7,794 bases of DNA from Rubrivivax sp. (GCA_004211235.1 SEEY01000335.1:1-7794), one strand, 5' to 3'; shown: positions 1-7,036, numbered from the stretch's first letter. Notes: generated by a model from the letters alone, not told the origin. Made by a program: numbers and translations.

Positions 1-338
1 CGTTGGCGGAGGCTGCCCGCGAGCATCTCGGCGAGCCGCTGCAGCGCCTGCAGCATGTCGGCAGCTATGCCTGCCGAAACGTCTATGGCCGCGCCGAAGG
101 TCAGCGCAGCCAGCATGCGACGGCGCAGGCGCTCGACGTCACCGGCTTCGTGTTCCGCAGCGGCCGGCGTGTCGGCGTGCAAAGTGACTGGGCAGACCCC
201 GGCGCGGAGGGCGCCTTCCTGCGCGAGGCTCACGACGGCGCCTGCCGCTGGTTCGACGGCGTGCTCGGGCCGGCCTACAACGCGGCGCATCGTGACCACT
301 TCCACCTGGAAACCGACGGCTGGCGCACCTGTCGTTGA
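1..338 (+). CDS. Extensin-like C-terminal domain protein, 3' part (5' end outside window)
   Basis: About 112 codons of the C-terminal part of a protein resembling the extensin-like C-terminal family (Pfam PF06904), which belongs with the M15/VanY-type zinc peptidases. Counting from the TTG at position 3, a Ser-x-His...Asp signature is visible (S37, H38, D45, within SQHATAQALDVTGF), followed by a terminal His-x-His (H99, H101 in HRDHFHLE). These are the expected zinc ligands. Cysteines in SYACRNVYGR, DGACRWF and at the very end (WRTCR) are typical of the family and suggest disulphides in an exported protein. The reading frame is open to the left edge, so the true start and any signal peptide lie outside the window. 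The TTG at 3 is not claimed as the start. Family members are often annotated only as 'extensin family protein'. A role in murein or cell-wall peptide hydrolysis is inferred from the fold, not shown. The stop is TGA at 336-338. Confidence 0.85.
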   Translation, partial: LAEAAREHLGEPLQRLQHVGSYACRNVYGRAEGQRSQHATAQALDVTGFVFRSGRRVGVQSDWADPGAEGAFLREAHDGACRWFDGVLGPAYNAAHRDHFHLETDGWRTCR

Positions 339-413
339 GCATCGCCGCCGGCGTTCTCCCGGGACATTGACGGCGATCAACGCGACCCGCCTGCCCACGC
401 GCACAGTGGTGGC

Positions 414-2450
414 ATGCCTCAGCCACTGCAAATCCAGGTCCTCGGTTCCGGCTGCAGCAAATGCCGCAGCACGGTCGGCCTCATCGAACGAAGCGCGCGG
501 GCGCTCGGCATCGCCGTCGAGATCAGCAAGGTCGAGAACCCCGACGACATCCGCCGCCATGGCGTGCAGGCGACGCCCGCGGTCGTCGTCGCCGGACGGC
601 TCGTGCACAGCGGCGGCCTGCCGTCGCAGCAGGCCGTGCAGGCCTGGCTGCAGCCCGCCGGCATCGGCTTCCTGAACCGGCCCACGCGGCATCTCTTCTT
701 CACCGGCAAGGGCGGCGTCGGCAAGACCTCGCTGTCCACCGCCGCTGCGCTGCTGCTGGCCGACGCCGGCCGGCGCGTGCTGCTCGTCAGCACCGACGCG
801 GCCTCCAACCTCGACGAGATGCTTGGCGTGCCCCTGCGCAACACACCCGTGGCGGTGCCGGGCGCGCCGGGGCTGTCGGTGCTCAACATCGACCCCGACA
901 CTGCCGCCGAGGCCTACCGCCAGCGCGTGCTGGCGCAGATGGACGCGCAGGCCACGGCCCAGGAGCTGTCGACCGTGCGCGAGCAGCTGTCGGGCGCCTG
1001 CACGACCGAGATCGCCTCCTTCGACGAGTTCTCGTCGCTGCTCGCCGACAGCGCCCAGCCCTGGGACCACATCGTCTTCGACACCGCGCCCACCGGCCAC
1101 ACGCTGCGCCTGTTGAGCCTGCCCAAGGCCTGGACGGGCTTCCTGCAGGGCAACGACCGGGGCGCCTCCTGCCTGGGCCCGCATTCGGGCCTGAAGATGC
1201 AGGAAGCCCGCTTCAAGGCTGCGCTGCAGGCGCTGAGCGATGCGGCGCTGACGACCGTGGTGCTGGTGACCCGCCCCGACCGCGGCGCCCTGGCCGAAGC
1301 CGCGCGCACCAGCGCCGACCTGCACGAGCTCGGCCTGCACAACCAGCGCCTGGCCATCAACGGCGTCTTCCACGCCAGCGACCGCAGCGATGCCGTGGCC
1401 TGCGCCATCGAGGACGTCGGCCAGCAGGCGCTGGACGACATGCCCGCCGCCCTGCGCGCGCTGCCGCAGGACCGCGTGCCGCTGCGCGCCTTCGACACCG
1501 TGGGGCTGCCCGCGCTGCGTGCGCTGCTGGGCACCGGCACGCCGGCAAACCCGGAAAGCCTGGCAGCCGCCGCCGCGTCGCCGCCGGCCGGCCCGCCGCT
1601 GCCCGGCCTCGCCGCCCTGGCCGACGACCTGGCGGCCAGCGACCACGGCCTGATCATGGTGATGGGCAAGGGCGGCGTCGGCAAGACCACCATCGCCGCG
1701 GCGCTGGCGCTGGGCCTGGTGCAGCGGGGCAAGACCGTGCACCTGAGCACCACCGACCCCGCCGCCCACCTGGCGCGCACGCTGGAGGGCGAGGTGCCCG
1801 GCCTGCAGGTCAGCCGCATCGACCCGAAGCTGGAAACGCAGCGCTACATCGACAAGATCATGGCCGCCCGTTCGCCGGGCCTGGATGCCCAGGAGCAGGC
1901 CCTGCTGCTGGAGGACCTGCAGTCGCCCTGCACCGAGGAGGTGGCGGTGTTCCATGCGTTCTCGCGCATCGTCAGCGAGGCCCGCAGCGCCTTCGTCGTG
2001 CTCGACACCGCGCCCACCGGCCACTCCATGCTGCTGATGGATGCCACCGGCGCCTATCACCGGCAGATGACGCGGGCCTTCGAGGGCCATGGCGCGGCGC
2101 GCGTCATCACGCCGCTGATGCGGCTGCAGGATGCCAGCTACACCCGGATCATCCTGGTGACGCTGCCCGAGATCACGCCGGTGTCGCAGGCCGCCGCGCT
2201 GCAGGAGGACCTGCGCCGCGCCGGCATCGAGCCCCATGCCTGGGTACTCAACAAGAGCGTGCTGGCGGCCGGCACGCACGAGCCGCTGCTGGCGGCGCGC
2301 CTGGCCGGCGAGCGCCGGCAGATCGAGCGCATGTCGGCCGGGCTGGCGCGGCGGCTGTTCGCGCTGCCCTGGCTGGCGGTGCCACCGGTCGGCGTCGGCG
2401 AGCTGTCCCGGTTGACGAACACGACCCCGGGCGAGGCGCCAAAAGGCTGA
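414..2450 (+). CDS. arsA: Thioredoxin-like domain fused to ArsA arsenite/antimonite-transporting ATPase
   Basis: 678 residues. Residues 5-79 match the small thioredoxin-like 'redox-active disulfide protein 2' type (thioredoxin_3): a beta strand, then GSGCSKC (C14, C17), and a cis-Pro site in VQATPAVVV (P55). Residues from about 84 onward are a complete two-domain ArsA. The A1 P-loop is GKGGVGKT (98-105), with DTAPTGHT at 223-230. The A2 P-loop is GKGGVGKTT (418-426), with DTAPTGHS at 531-538. The three metalloid-binding cysteines known from plasmid R773 ArsA (C113, C172, C422) have counterparts at C196 (QLSGACTTEI), C253 (GASCLGP) and C506 (QSPCTEE), and the histidines at H229 and H537 are also present. 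This points to a real As(III)/Sb(III)-activated ATPase rather than a Get3-like protein. ArsA normally energises the ArsB pump at the inner membrane, but no pump, arsR or arsD is in the window. The start is ATG 414, because the thioredoxin fold begins right after it; the ribosome site is weak (GTGGTGG). Inference: the N-terminal domain may act like ArsD, delivering or reducing metalloid. Confidence 0.93.
   Translation: MPQPLQIQVLGSGCSKCRSTVGLIERSARALGIAVEISKVENPDDIRRHGVQATPAVVVAGRLVHSGGLPSQQAVQAWLQPAGIGFLNRPTRHLFFTGKGGVGKTSLSTAAALLLADAGRRVLLVSTDAASNLDEMLGVPLRNTPVAVPGAPGLSVLNIDPDTAAEAYRQRVLAQMDAQATAQELSTVREQLSGACTTEIASFDEFSSLLADSAQPWDHIVFDTAPTGHTLRLLSLPKAWTGFLQGNDRGASCLGPHSGLKMQEARFKAALQALSDAALTTVVLVTRPDRGALAEAARTSADLHELGLHNQRLAINGVFHASDRSDAVACAIEDVGQQALDDMPAALRALPQDRVPLRAFDTVGLPALRALLGTGTPANPESLAAAAASPPAGPPLPGLAALADDLAASDHGLIMVMGKGGVGKTTIAAALALGLVQRGKTVHLSTTDPAAHLARTLEGEVPGLQVSRIDPKLETQRYIDKIMAARSPGLDAQEQALLLEDLQSPCTEEVAVFHAFSRIVSEARSAFVVLDTAPTGHSMLLMDATGAYHRQMTRAFEGHGAARVITPLMRLQDASYTRIILVTLPEITPVSQAAALQEDLRRAGIEPHAWVLNKSVLAAGTHEPLLAARLAGERRQIERMSAGLARRLFALPWLAVPPVGVGELSRLTNTTPGEAPKG
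705..728 (+). repeat. 24-base direct repeat coding for the two ArsA P-loops
   Basis: The 24 bases coding for the A1 Walker A motif (GKGGVGKT) are identical to those at 1665-1688 coding for the A2 Walker A motif, 960 bases downstream and in the same frame. This reflects the ancient internal duplication of ArsA, together with strong codon bias. It is not a mobile-element repeat. Confidence 0.9.
1080..1100 (+). repeat. 21-base direct repeat coding for the two DTAPTGH motifs of ArsA
   Basis: The 21 bases coding for DTAPTGH in the first ATPase half recur without change at 2004-2024 in the second half, 924 bases downstream. The motif contains the metalloid-linked histidines (H229 and H537). Like the P-loop repeat, it is a relic of the tandem duplication within the gene. 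Confidence 0.88.
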
Positions 2451-2470
2451 CGCCCGTCAGCGCAGGCGCC
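2435..2470 (-). terminator. Shared hairpin between two convergent genes; terminator-like on the minus strand
   Basis: The inner stem is GCTGAC (2446-2451) with GTCAGC (2456-2461) around a four-base loop. It is flanked by GGCGCC at 2435-2440 and 2465-2470, which can form an outer stem. Read on the minus strand, the inner hairpin is followed by CTTTTGG, a short T run as in a weak Rho-independent terminator for the hydrolase operon. On the plus strand there is no T run. Both stop codons (arsA TGA 2448-2450, hydrolase TGA 2459-2457) lie within the stem arms. Function is inferred from the shape only. Confidence 0.45.
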
Positions 2471-3815
2471 GGTCCAGCCAGTTCAGCACGCGCAGGTCCT
2501 GGAAGTAGTTGGTGTGGTGGGTCTCGGCGCTGACGCCGAGGTCCTCCCACTGCGGCGCGCTCAGCACGGCATCGCCCAGCTGGTTCATCGACGCGCTGTC
2601 CACCACCAGGTCGTTGGGCTGGTCGAAGATCAGGTCGGCGCCGTAGTACATCGCCTGGCCTTTCAGGTGGGTCACGCGCTTCCACAGCTTCCACAACGGC
2701 TGGTGGACTTCGCTCGGCATGAAGCTGCCGCCGATGGCGCGCAGCTCGGTCCCGCCCGGCAGCGGGTAGAGCTGGGCCAGCTCCAGGTTGTTGCTGACGC
2801 GGCCCTGGGCCAGCAGCCCCGGCACCAGGCCCACCGCCGCGTCGGCCAGCGGCGTGCGGGCGCCCAGCTGCAGCACCTTGCCCAGCACGCAGGCCAGGCC
2901 GCCCACGCCCAGCGCCAGCGCCGCCAGCCCCGGCGGCGCGGCCTTGCGGGTCTGCGCGGCCACCTCGGCCACCGCGTCCGCAAAGCTGGCCAGCGTGTCG
3001 AGCGCCTGGCGCAGCTTGTCGGGCGCGGCGAGCGAGGTGCCGGCCAGGGGCGAGCCGACGAACAGCGCCTGGCGGGCGCGCAGCTCGGGCGCCATGCGCA
3101 GCAGCCAGGAGATGACGAGGCCGCCGCGGCTGTGGCCGACGAAGTCGAGCTCGGCCGGGCAGGGCGCCAGCGCATCGCGCAACGCGAGCGCGTTCAGCCA
3201 CGGCGCGACGCTCAACGTCGGATGGTCGAAGGCCAGCACCGCGGCGTAGCTGCCGCTGGCGTCGGCCAGGCGCTGCAGCAGGGCCTCGCCGTCCGGCGTG
3301 GCGTTGAACTCCTTGGCGTACATCGCGCTGGCGCTGAAGGTGCCGTGCACGAGGACGAGCACGCGGCCCTGCAGCGTCGCCAGCTCGCCGGCCACGAGCG
3401 GAGCCCAGGCCTGGCCGTCCCAGCGGCGCAGCCCTTCGGCGGGCGACGTGATGGCGGCCAGCACCGGGTTGAGCCGGCGGTCCAGGTTGCGCAGCGCGTC
3501 GGTCAGCTGGTTGGCGCCCAGCTCGGGGAAGGCGATGCGCTGCACCGTCTGGCGCGATTCCGGCGCGAAGGCGCGCCAGCTGCGCCGGCCCTGCGTGCCC
3601 AGCTGGCGCACCGGCGGCTCGTAGACCCAGCGCAGCAGGCCGTCCTCGGCATCGCTGCGCAGCAGCCGCACGGCGGCACGGCCGTCGGCGGCATGCGGAT
3701 CGAAGCCGCGGCGTCGGCGCTGCTGGATGGGGGCGCGGCCCGCCTCGCCGCCGGGCGCCGGCACGTCGAGCTGGTCGCCCACCGTGGCCCACAGGCTTTG
3801 ACTCGCGGCCGTCAT
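2457..3815 (-). CDS. Alpha/beta hydrolase (lipase/esterase-like), CHAT-gene partner
   Basis: 452 residues with an alpha/beta hydrolase core from about residue 150. The oxyanion-hole strand is VLVLVHGTF (152-160) and the nucleophile elbow is VGHSRGG (226-232) with Ser229. The probable acid is Asp402 in QPNDLVVD, and the probable base is His434 in ETHHTNYF, so the Ser-Asp-His triad looks complete. A hydrophobic insert (about 296-318, GLAALALGVGGLACV onward) between the elbow and the acid could be a lid or a membrane-contacting segment. The first 150 residues are not recognised. There is no signal peptide, so it probably acts in the cytoplasm; the substrate is unknown (lipid, ester or amide all possible). 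The ATG overlaps the TGA of the upstream CHAT/transglutaminase-like gene as ATGA (3812-3815), so the two are probably translationally coupled. An AGGGA lies a short way before the start. I recall hydrolases of this type beside CHAT genes (a DUF7379-like domain), but could not check this. Confidence 0.85.
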   Translation of the reverse strand: MTAASQSLWATVGDQLDVPAPGGEAGRAPIQQRRRRGFDPHAADGRAAVRLLRSDAEDGLLRWVYEPPVRQLGTQGRRSWRAFAPESRQTVQRIAFPELGANQLTDALRNLDRRLNPVLAAITSPAEGLRRWDGQAWAPLVAGELATLQGRVLVLVHGTFSASAMYAKEFNATPDGEALLQRLADASGSYAAVLAFDHPTLSVAPWLNALALRDALAPCPAELDFVGHSRGGLVISWLLRMAPELRARQALFVGSPLAGTSLAAPDKLRQALDTLASFADAVAEVAAQTRKAAPPGLAALALGVGGLACVLGKVLQLGARTPLADAAVGLVPGLLAQGRVSNNLELAQLYPLPGGTELRAIGGSFMPSEVHQPLWKLWKRVTHLKGQAMYYGADLIFDQPNDLVVDSASMNQLGDAVLSAPQWEDLGVSAETHHTNYFQDLRVLNWLDRRLR

Positions 3816-6041
3816 TGGTCGTCCCTGAGCAAAGGCAACGGCGTGATCTGCCGCTGCCGCGCCGTGATGATGTCCAGCATCGAGTCGTAGTCGGCACGAT
3901 CACTCAGCGCCTCCACGCCCGCCTCGATGGCCTCGACGAAGCCGCAGTGCTCGGTCAGCCGCACCGTCTCGATGGGCACCAGCTTGCGGTCGAGGATGAG
4001 GCCGCGCACCTCGTCCCAGCTGGCGCGGCCGGCATGCCAGGGCACGGCCTGCGCGTTCGCGGCCGAGCTGCCGCTGGCGTCAGCCTGCACCGCGCCGCTG
4101 TAGTTGCCGGTCATCTGCATGTACTCCTCGCGGAAGGACGGATGCCGCCACCAGCCGGGCAGCGCATGGCCTTCGAGCAGGAAGACGACCGGGTAGATGT
4201 CCACCAGCTCCAGGCAGGCCGCGAACAGCAGCGCCAGGTCGATGCAGGTGCCGGCGCGGTCGGCCAGCACGGCGCTCGGCATGCGCAGCCGCTGCGAGTC
4301 CAGCTGCTTGCTGTAGCTGGGCGGCGGGTTGATGTAGCCCAGCTGCCAGTCGTGCAGCAGCGTCGCCCAGATGGCCTCGACCTGACGGTCCACGCCGAGC
4401 AGCAACTCCTCGTCGATGTGGCCGCCGGCCGTGACGGCGCTGTCCGGCACGCACTGGTAGCCCTCGAAGCCCGCGGTCGGGTCATCGCGCAGCACCCGGT
4501 TGTAGCGCTGCGATTGCGCAATCGCGCCCATCACGGCCGGGTCGCGGGGCAGCACGAAGGAGGGCAGCCACTGGCCGTCGCGGCGGTTGTCGCGCCACTG
4601 GTCCACCGGCAGCAGGCGCAGGCGGTGGCTGTCGTGATACAGCACGCGGTCACCCTGGCGCACGCGCACCTGCAGGCTGGTGTTGATGGCCTCGTGCACG
4701 CCGCGCGCGACATCGGCCGTCAGCGGCACGTGGATGTCCCGGGTGAGGTTCTCCCGCTCGTGCTGCATGACGACGCGACGCTCGTAGCGCGCCTCCTCGG
4801 CGCCCATGTGCACGGCCACTTCCACATCCAGCGGCTCGGCCTGCTCAGGTGCGTCGCAGCTGAGCACGAAGCGGCGGAACAGCGGCTGGGCGTTGTGCAG
4901 CACGGCGTAGTTCAGCTCGGGGAAGGGCTCGATGGCGCAGCGCACTTCCGCCGAGGCGGGCTGGCGGCCGCTGTCGGCCAGGGCCAGGCGGTTGGCCGCA
5001 TGCGCCGCGCGGGTGGCGGGGTCGACGAACACCGGCCCGTCCAGCCACAGCGTCACGCCGGTCGCGTCGACCGACTCGGGCAGCGCCCTCACCTCGCTCC
5101 AGACGTCGGCGAACGCCACCGGCTTCGACCTGCCGGTGGCGAACAACTGGCGCAGCAGTGCCGCGCAGCAGCAGGCCGTCCAGCACGCGGCGGGAATCGG
5201 CGAGCAGGTCGTCGATGAGCTGCACGCGGCTCGGCGCGTCGGGCGCATCGGACTCGGGCGCCTCGACCAGCGAGGCCTTGCCGAGCAGCGAGCCCAGTTC
5301 GCGCAGGCCCTGGTGGCTGTCCATGCCGGCGAAGTGCAGCAGGTGCGGCGGCCTTGCGCTCAGTTCGGCCGTCAGCTCCTCCAGGCTCGGGTAGTTCAGC
5401 ACGCGCGGCGCCGGCACCTCGGGCGGCAGCGAAGCGGCCAGGTTCTTCAGCTCCGCGTCGACCGTCCAGCGCTCGCACAGCTCGGTCGGCAGCGCGTTGA
5501 CGAACAGCACACGGAAGTCCCGCCACGCCGGGAAGACAACCGCTTCACGCGGCACCGGCCGCCAGGCGCCCTCCACCTCATGCTGCACCTGCAGCTCGCG
5601 GATGACGGTGAACGGCCGCGGCCCGCCGGCGGCGGCGCGGCGCTGCTCGCGCGTGGCGGCGGCCAGCACGTATTCCCACGGGAAGACGCGGCCTTCCCAG
5701 TAGATCGCCTCGTGCGTGAAGGGCACCCGCACGACCAGGGTGTCTGCCTCGCCCAGCGCCCGCAATTCGGCCGGGCCCAGGCCCAGGATGCGCAGCGTCT
5801 GCGCCGCCTCGGCCTGATGCTGCTCGCGCACCTTGGCGTCGCGCACCCAGCGCTGGCGGGAGCGCAGCACATAGGTCCAGCGCAGCGCCTGCTGGGCCAT
5901 GCTCTGGCGGGAGCGGGTGTCGACGCTGGCGAGGGCCAGGCCGAGCGGGTCGCCCGGGCTGGCAATGTGCACCGCCTCCAGCAGCCGTTCGTGCTCGGGC
6001 GGCAGCTGCGCGTCGTCAGGCGCTTTGTCGGATGTGCTCAC
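3812..6041 (-). pseudogene. CHAT-like domain + transglutaminase-like (DUF4011 helicase N-terminal type) protein, frameshifted
   Basis: Two minus-strand frames make one gene: 6041 down to about 5166, then about 5164 down to 3812. Skipping one base gives 742 residues. Start is GTG 6041, with a strong GAGGAGG seven bases upstream. Residues 100-330 look CHAT-like: RVFPWEYVL (118-126), a strand ending TVIREL (145-150), DFRVLFVNALP (175-185), then LLHFAGMDSHQG (234-245). The usual HG dyad is replaced by M-D-S-H-Q, and I see no clear catalytic Cys after it, so this domain may be inactive or a variant. Residues 486-705 resemble the transglutaminase-like region of DUF4011-type helicases: SFVLPRDPAV, GYQ, INPPPSY, ADRAGTCIDLALLFAACLE with Cys599, LLEGHALPGWW with His625, and a possible acid at Glu691 (VPIETV). 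No helicase domain follows. Residues 330-485 are beta-rich and unassigned. Both halves look well preserved, so the break is recent, a sequencing error, or less likely programmed. The role is unknown; a proteolytic effector or scaffold in a conflict system is inferred. Confidence 0.75.
5159..5165 (-). other. Frameshift site in the CHAT/transglutaminase-like gene
   Basis: Upstream of this point (positions above 5165) the frame starting at 6041 has G/C third positions and protein-like sequence ending VLDGLLL. Past it the same frame gives codons ending in T or A and an Arg/Gly-rich run to a stop at 4845. The frame one base over then reads ALLRQLFATGRSKP with G/C third positions. One extra base anywhere in 5159-5165 (for example the C opposite 5165) explains this. 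The local sequence is CTG repeats followed by CGCG, with no long homopolymer and no classic slippery heptamer. Confidence 0.8.
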
Positions 6042-6070
6042 GGGCGGGCCTCCTCAGCTGGACGGCCCGC
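6042..6070 (-). promoter_or_regulatory. Ribosome binding site partly held in a 7-bp hairpin, before the CHAT gene
   Basis: The 47 bases between argC and the CHAT gene hold a strong Shine-Dalgarno, GAGGAGG (6055-6049 on the minus strand), seven bases before the GTG start at 6041. A perfect inverted repeat, GCGGGCC (6070-6064) with GGCCCGC (6050-6044) around a 13-base loop, takes the last two G of the Shine-Dalgarno into its stem. This could limit translation or slow read-through from argC. There is no T run, so it is not a standard terminator. Confidence 0.5.
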
Positions 6071-6088
6071 AGTATCGCGACCCCGGCC

Positions 6089-7036
6089 TCAGACCAGGCC
6101 CAGGGTCTCGTCCAGGCCCAGGTGCACGTTCATGCTCTGCACGGCCGCGCCGCTGGCGCCCTTGCCGAGGTTGTCCAGACGCGCCATCAGCAGCACTTGC
6201 GTGTCGCTGGCGAACACGAACAGGTCGACGCGGTTGGTGTCGTTGCAGGCCTGCACGTCGAAGGCGCCCGCCTCCAGCGTGGCCGCGTCGCGAAGCGGCT
6301 TGACGTTGATGAAGCGCTCGCCTTCGTAGTGCGCTGCCAGCGCAGCGTGAACGGCCTCGGGCGTCGTGCCGGCCGTGAGCTGGCTCAGGTGCAGGGGCAC
6401 GCTGACGGTCAGGCCCTTGTAGAAGCTGCCGACGATGGGCATGAAGATCGGCGCATTCGTCAGGCCCGTGTGGGCCATCATCTCCGGCAGGTGCTTGTGC
6501 TTCAGGCCCAGCGCATAGGGCCGCGGTGCCTGCAGTGGGGCCGGCAGCGGCTGTTGCTCGTACTCGGCAATCATCGATTTGCCGCCGCCCGAGTAGCCGG
6601 TGATGGACGTGGCGCTCACCGCCGCGTCGGGCGGCAGCAGGCCGGCGTCCACCAGCGGGCGCACCGCCAGGATGAAGGCGCTGGAGTGGCAGCCCGGGTT
6701 GGAGATGCGCTTGCCGTTGCGGATGGCCACGCGCTGGCCCTTGGCGAGCTCCGGCAGGCCGAAGGCCCAACCCGGCGCCGTGCGGTGCGCGGTGCTCGCG
6801 TCGATGAGGCAGGTGCGGTCGTTGTTGACCATGAAGGCCGCCTCGCGCGAGGCCACGTCGGGCAGGCACAGGAAGGCCACGTCGGCAGCGTTCAGCAGGC
6901 GCGAGCGCTCGGTCGGATCCTTGCGCTTGTCGGCATCGATCTTCAGCACCTCGATGTCGCTGCGCGCGGCGAGGTACTCGTGGATGCGCAGGCCGGTCGT
7001 GCCTTCCTGGCCGTCAACAAACACCTTGTACGTCAT
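6089..7036 (-). CDS. argC: N-acetyl-gamma-glutamyl-phosphate reductase, type 2
   Basis: 315 residues, the usual length of the shorter type 2 ArgC. It catalyses the NADPH-dependent reduction of N-acetylglutamyl 5-phosphate to N-acetylglutamate 5-semialdehyde, the third step of arginine biosynthesis, in the cytoplasm. Visible features are the N-terminal dinucleotide-binding stretch [12 protein letters not shown] (7-18), STAHRT (81-86), and the catalytic cysteine Cys116 in [10 protein letters not shown]. Further along are [10 protein letters not shown] (144-153), the HKHLPEM histidines (180-186), and [13 protein letters not shown] (291-303) near the C-terminus. ATG 7036 is chosen because MTYKVFVDG is the normal family start and a GGAG (7048-7045) sits eight bases before it. 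The gene is intact. It is first in a minus-strand run, with the CHAT gene 47 bases downstream and a divergent SDR gene upstream. Co-transcription with the CHAT gene is possible but has no obvious metabolic logic. Confidence 0.97.
   Translation of the reverse strand: MTYKVFVDGQEGTTGLRIHEYLAARSDIEVLKIDADKRKDPTERSRLLNAADVAFLCLPDVASREAAFMVNNDRTCLIDASTAHRTAPGWAFGLPELAKGQRVAIRNGKRISNPGCHSSAFILAVRPLVDAGLLPPDAAVSATSITGYSGGGKSMIAEYEQQPLPAPLQAPRPYALGLKHKHLPEMMAHTGLTNAPIFMPIVGSFYKGLTVSVPLHLSQLTAGTTPEAVHAALAAHYEGERFINVKPLRDAATLEAGAFDVQACNDTNRVDLFVFASDTQVLLMARLDNLGKGASGAAVQSMNVHLGLDETLGLV

Noticed and set aside
341..377. Inverted repeat ATCGCCG / CGGCGAT with a 23-base loop just after the extensin-like stop
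   Set aside because: The stem is short for such GC-rich DNA, the loop is long, and no T run follows. It could be a terminator or chance, so it is not listed as a feature.
367..395. TTGACG as a -35 element for the thioredoxin-arsA gene
   Set aside because: No A/T-rich -10 lies at 16-18 bases spacing (CCTGCC there).
461..2533. 690-codon plus-strand frame overlapping arsA
   Set aside because: It is an Arg/Gly/Ala-rich out-of-frame reading of arsA. The arsA frame contains all the ATPase motifs.
2514..3890. Long plus-strand open frame opposite the hydrolase
   Set aside because: Its translation is rich in Gln, Arg, Gly and His with no domain, and it mirrors the hydrolase gene. Long antisense frames are expected at this GC content.
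4845..5158. C-terminal tail of the frame that starts at 6041, taken as a real protein end
   Set aside because: After about 5165 third positions lose their G/C bias and the sequence becomes Arg/Gly/Pro-rich, while the other frame reads well. It is an out-of-frame tail.
5135..5180. Programmed ribosomal frameshift in the CHAT gene
   Set aside because: There is no slippery heptamer, no nearby stop in the original frame and no obvious downstream stimulatory structure. An indel is the simpler explanation.
3815..6329. Long plus-strand open frames opposite the CHAT and argC genes
   Set aside because: They have low-complexity Arg/His/Gln/Gly composition and no recognisable motif. They are shadows of the minus-strand genes.
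6089..7036. argC as part of an arginine operon in this window
   Set aside because: No other arg gene is present. The downstream genes are unrelated in sequence to arginine metabolism.
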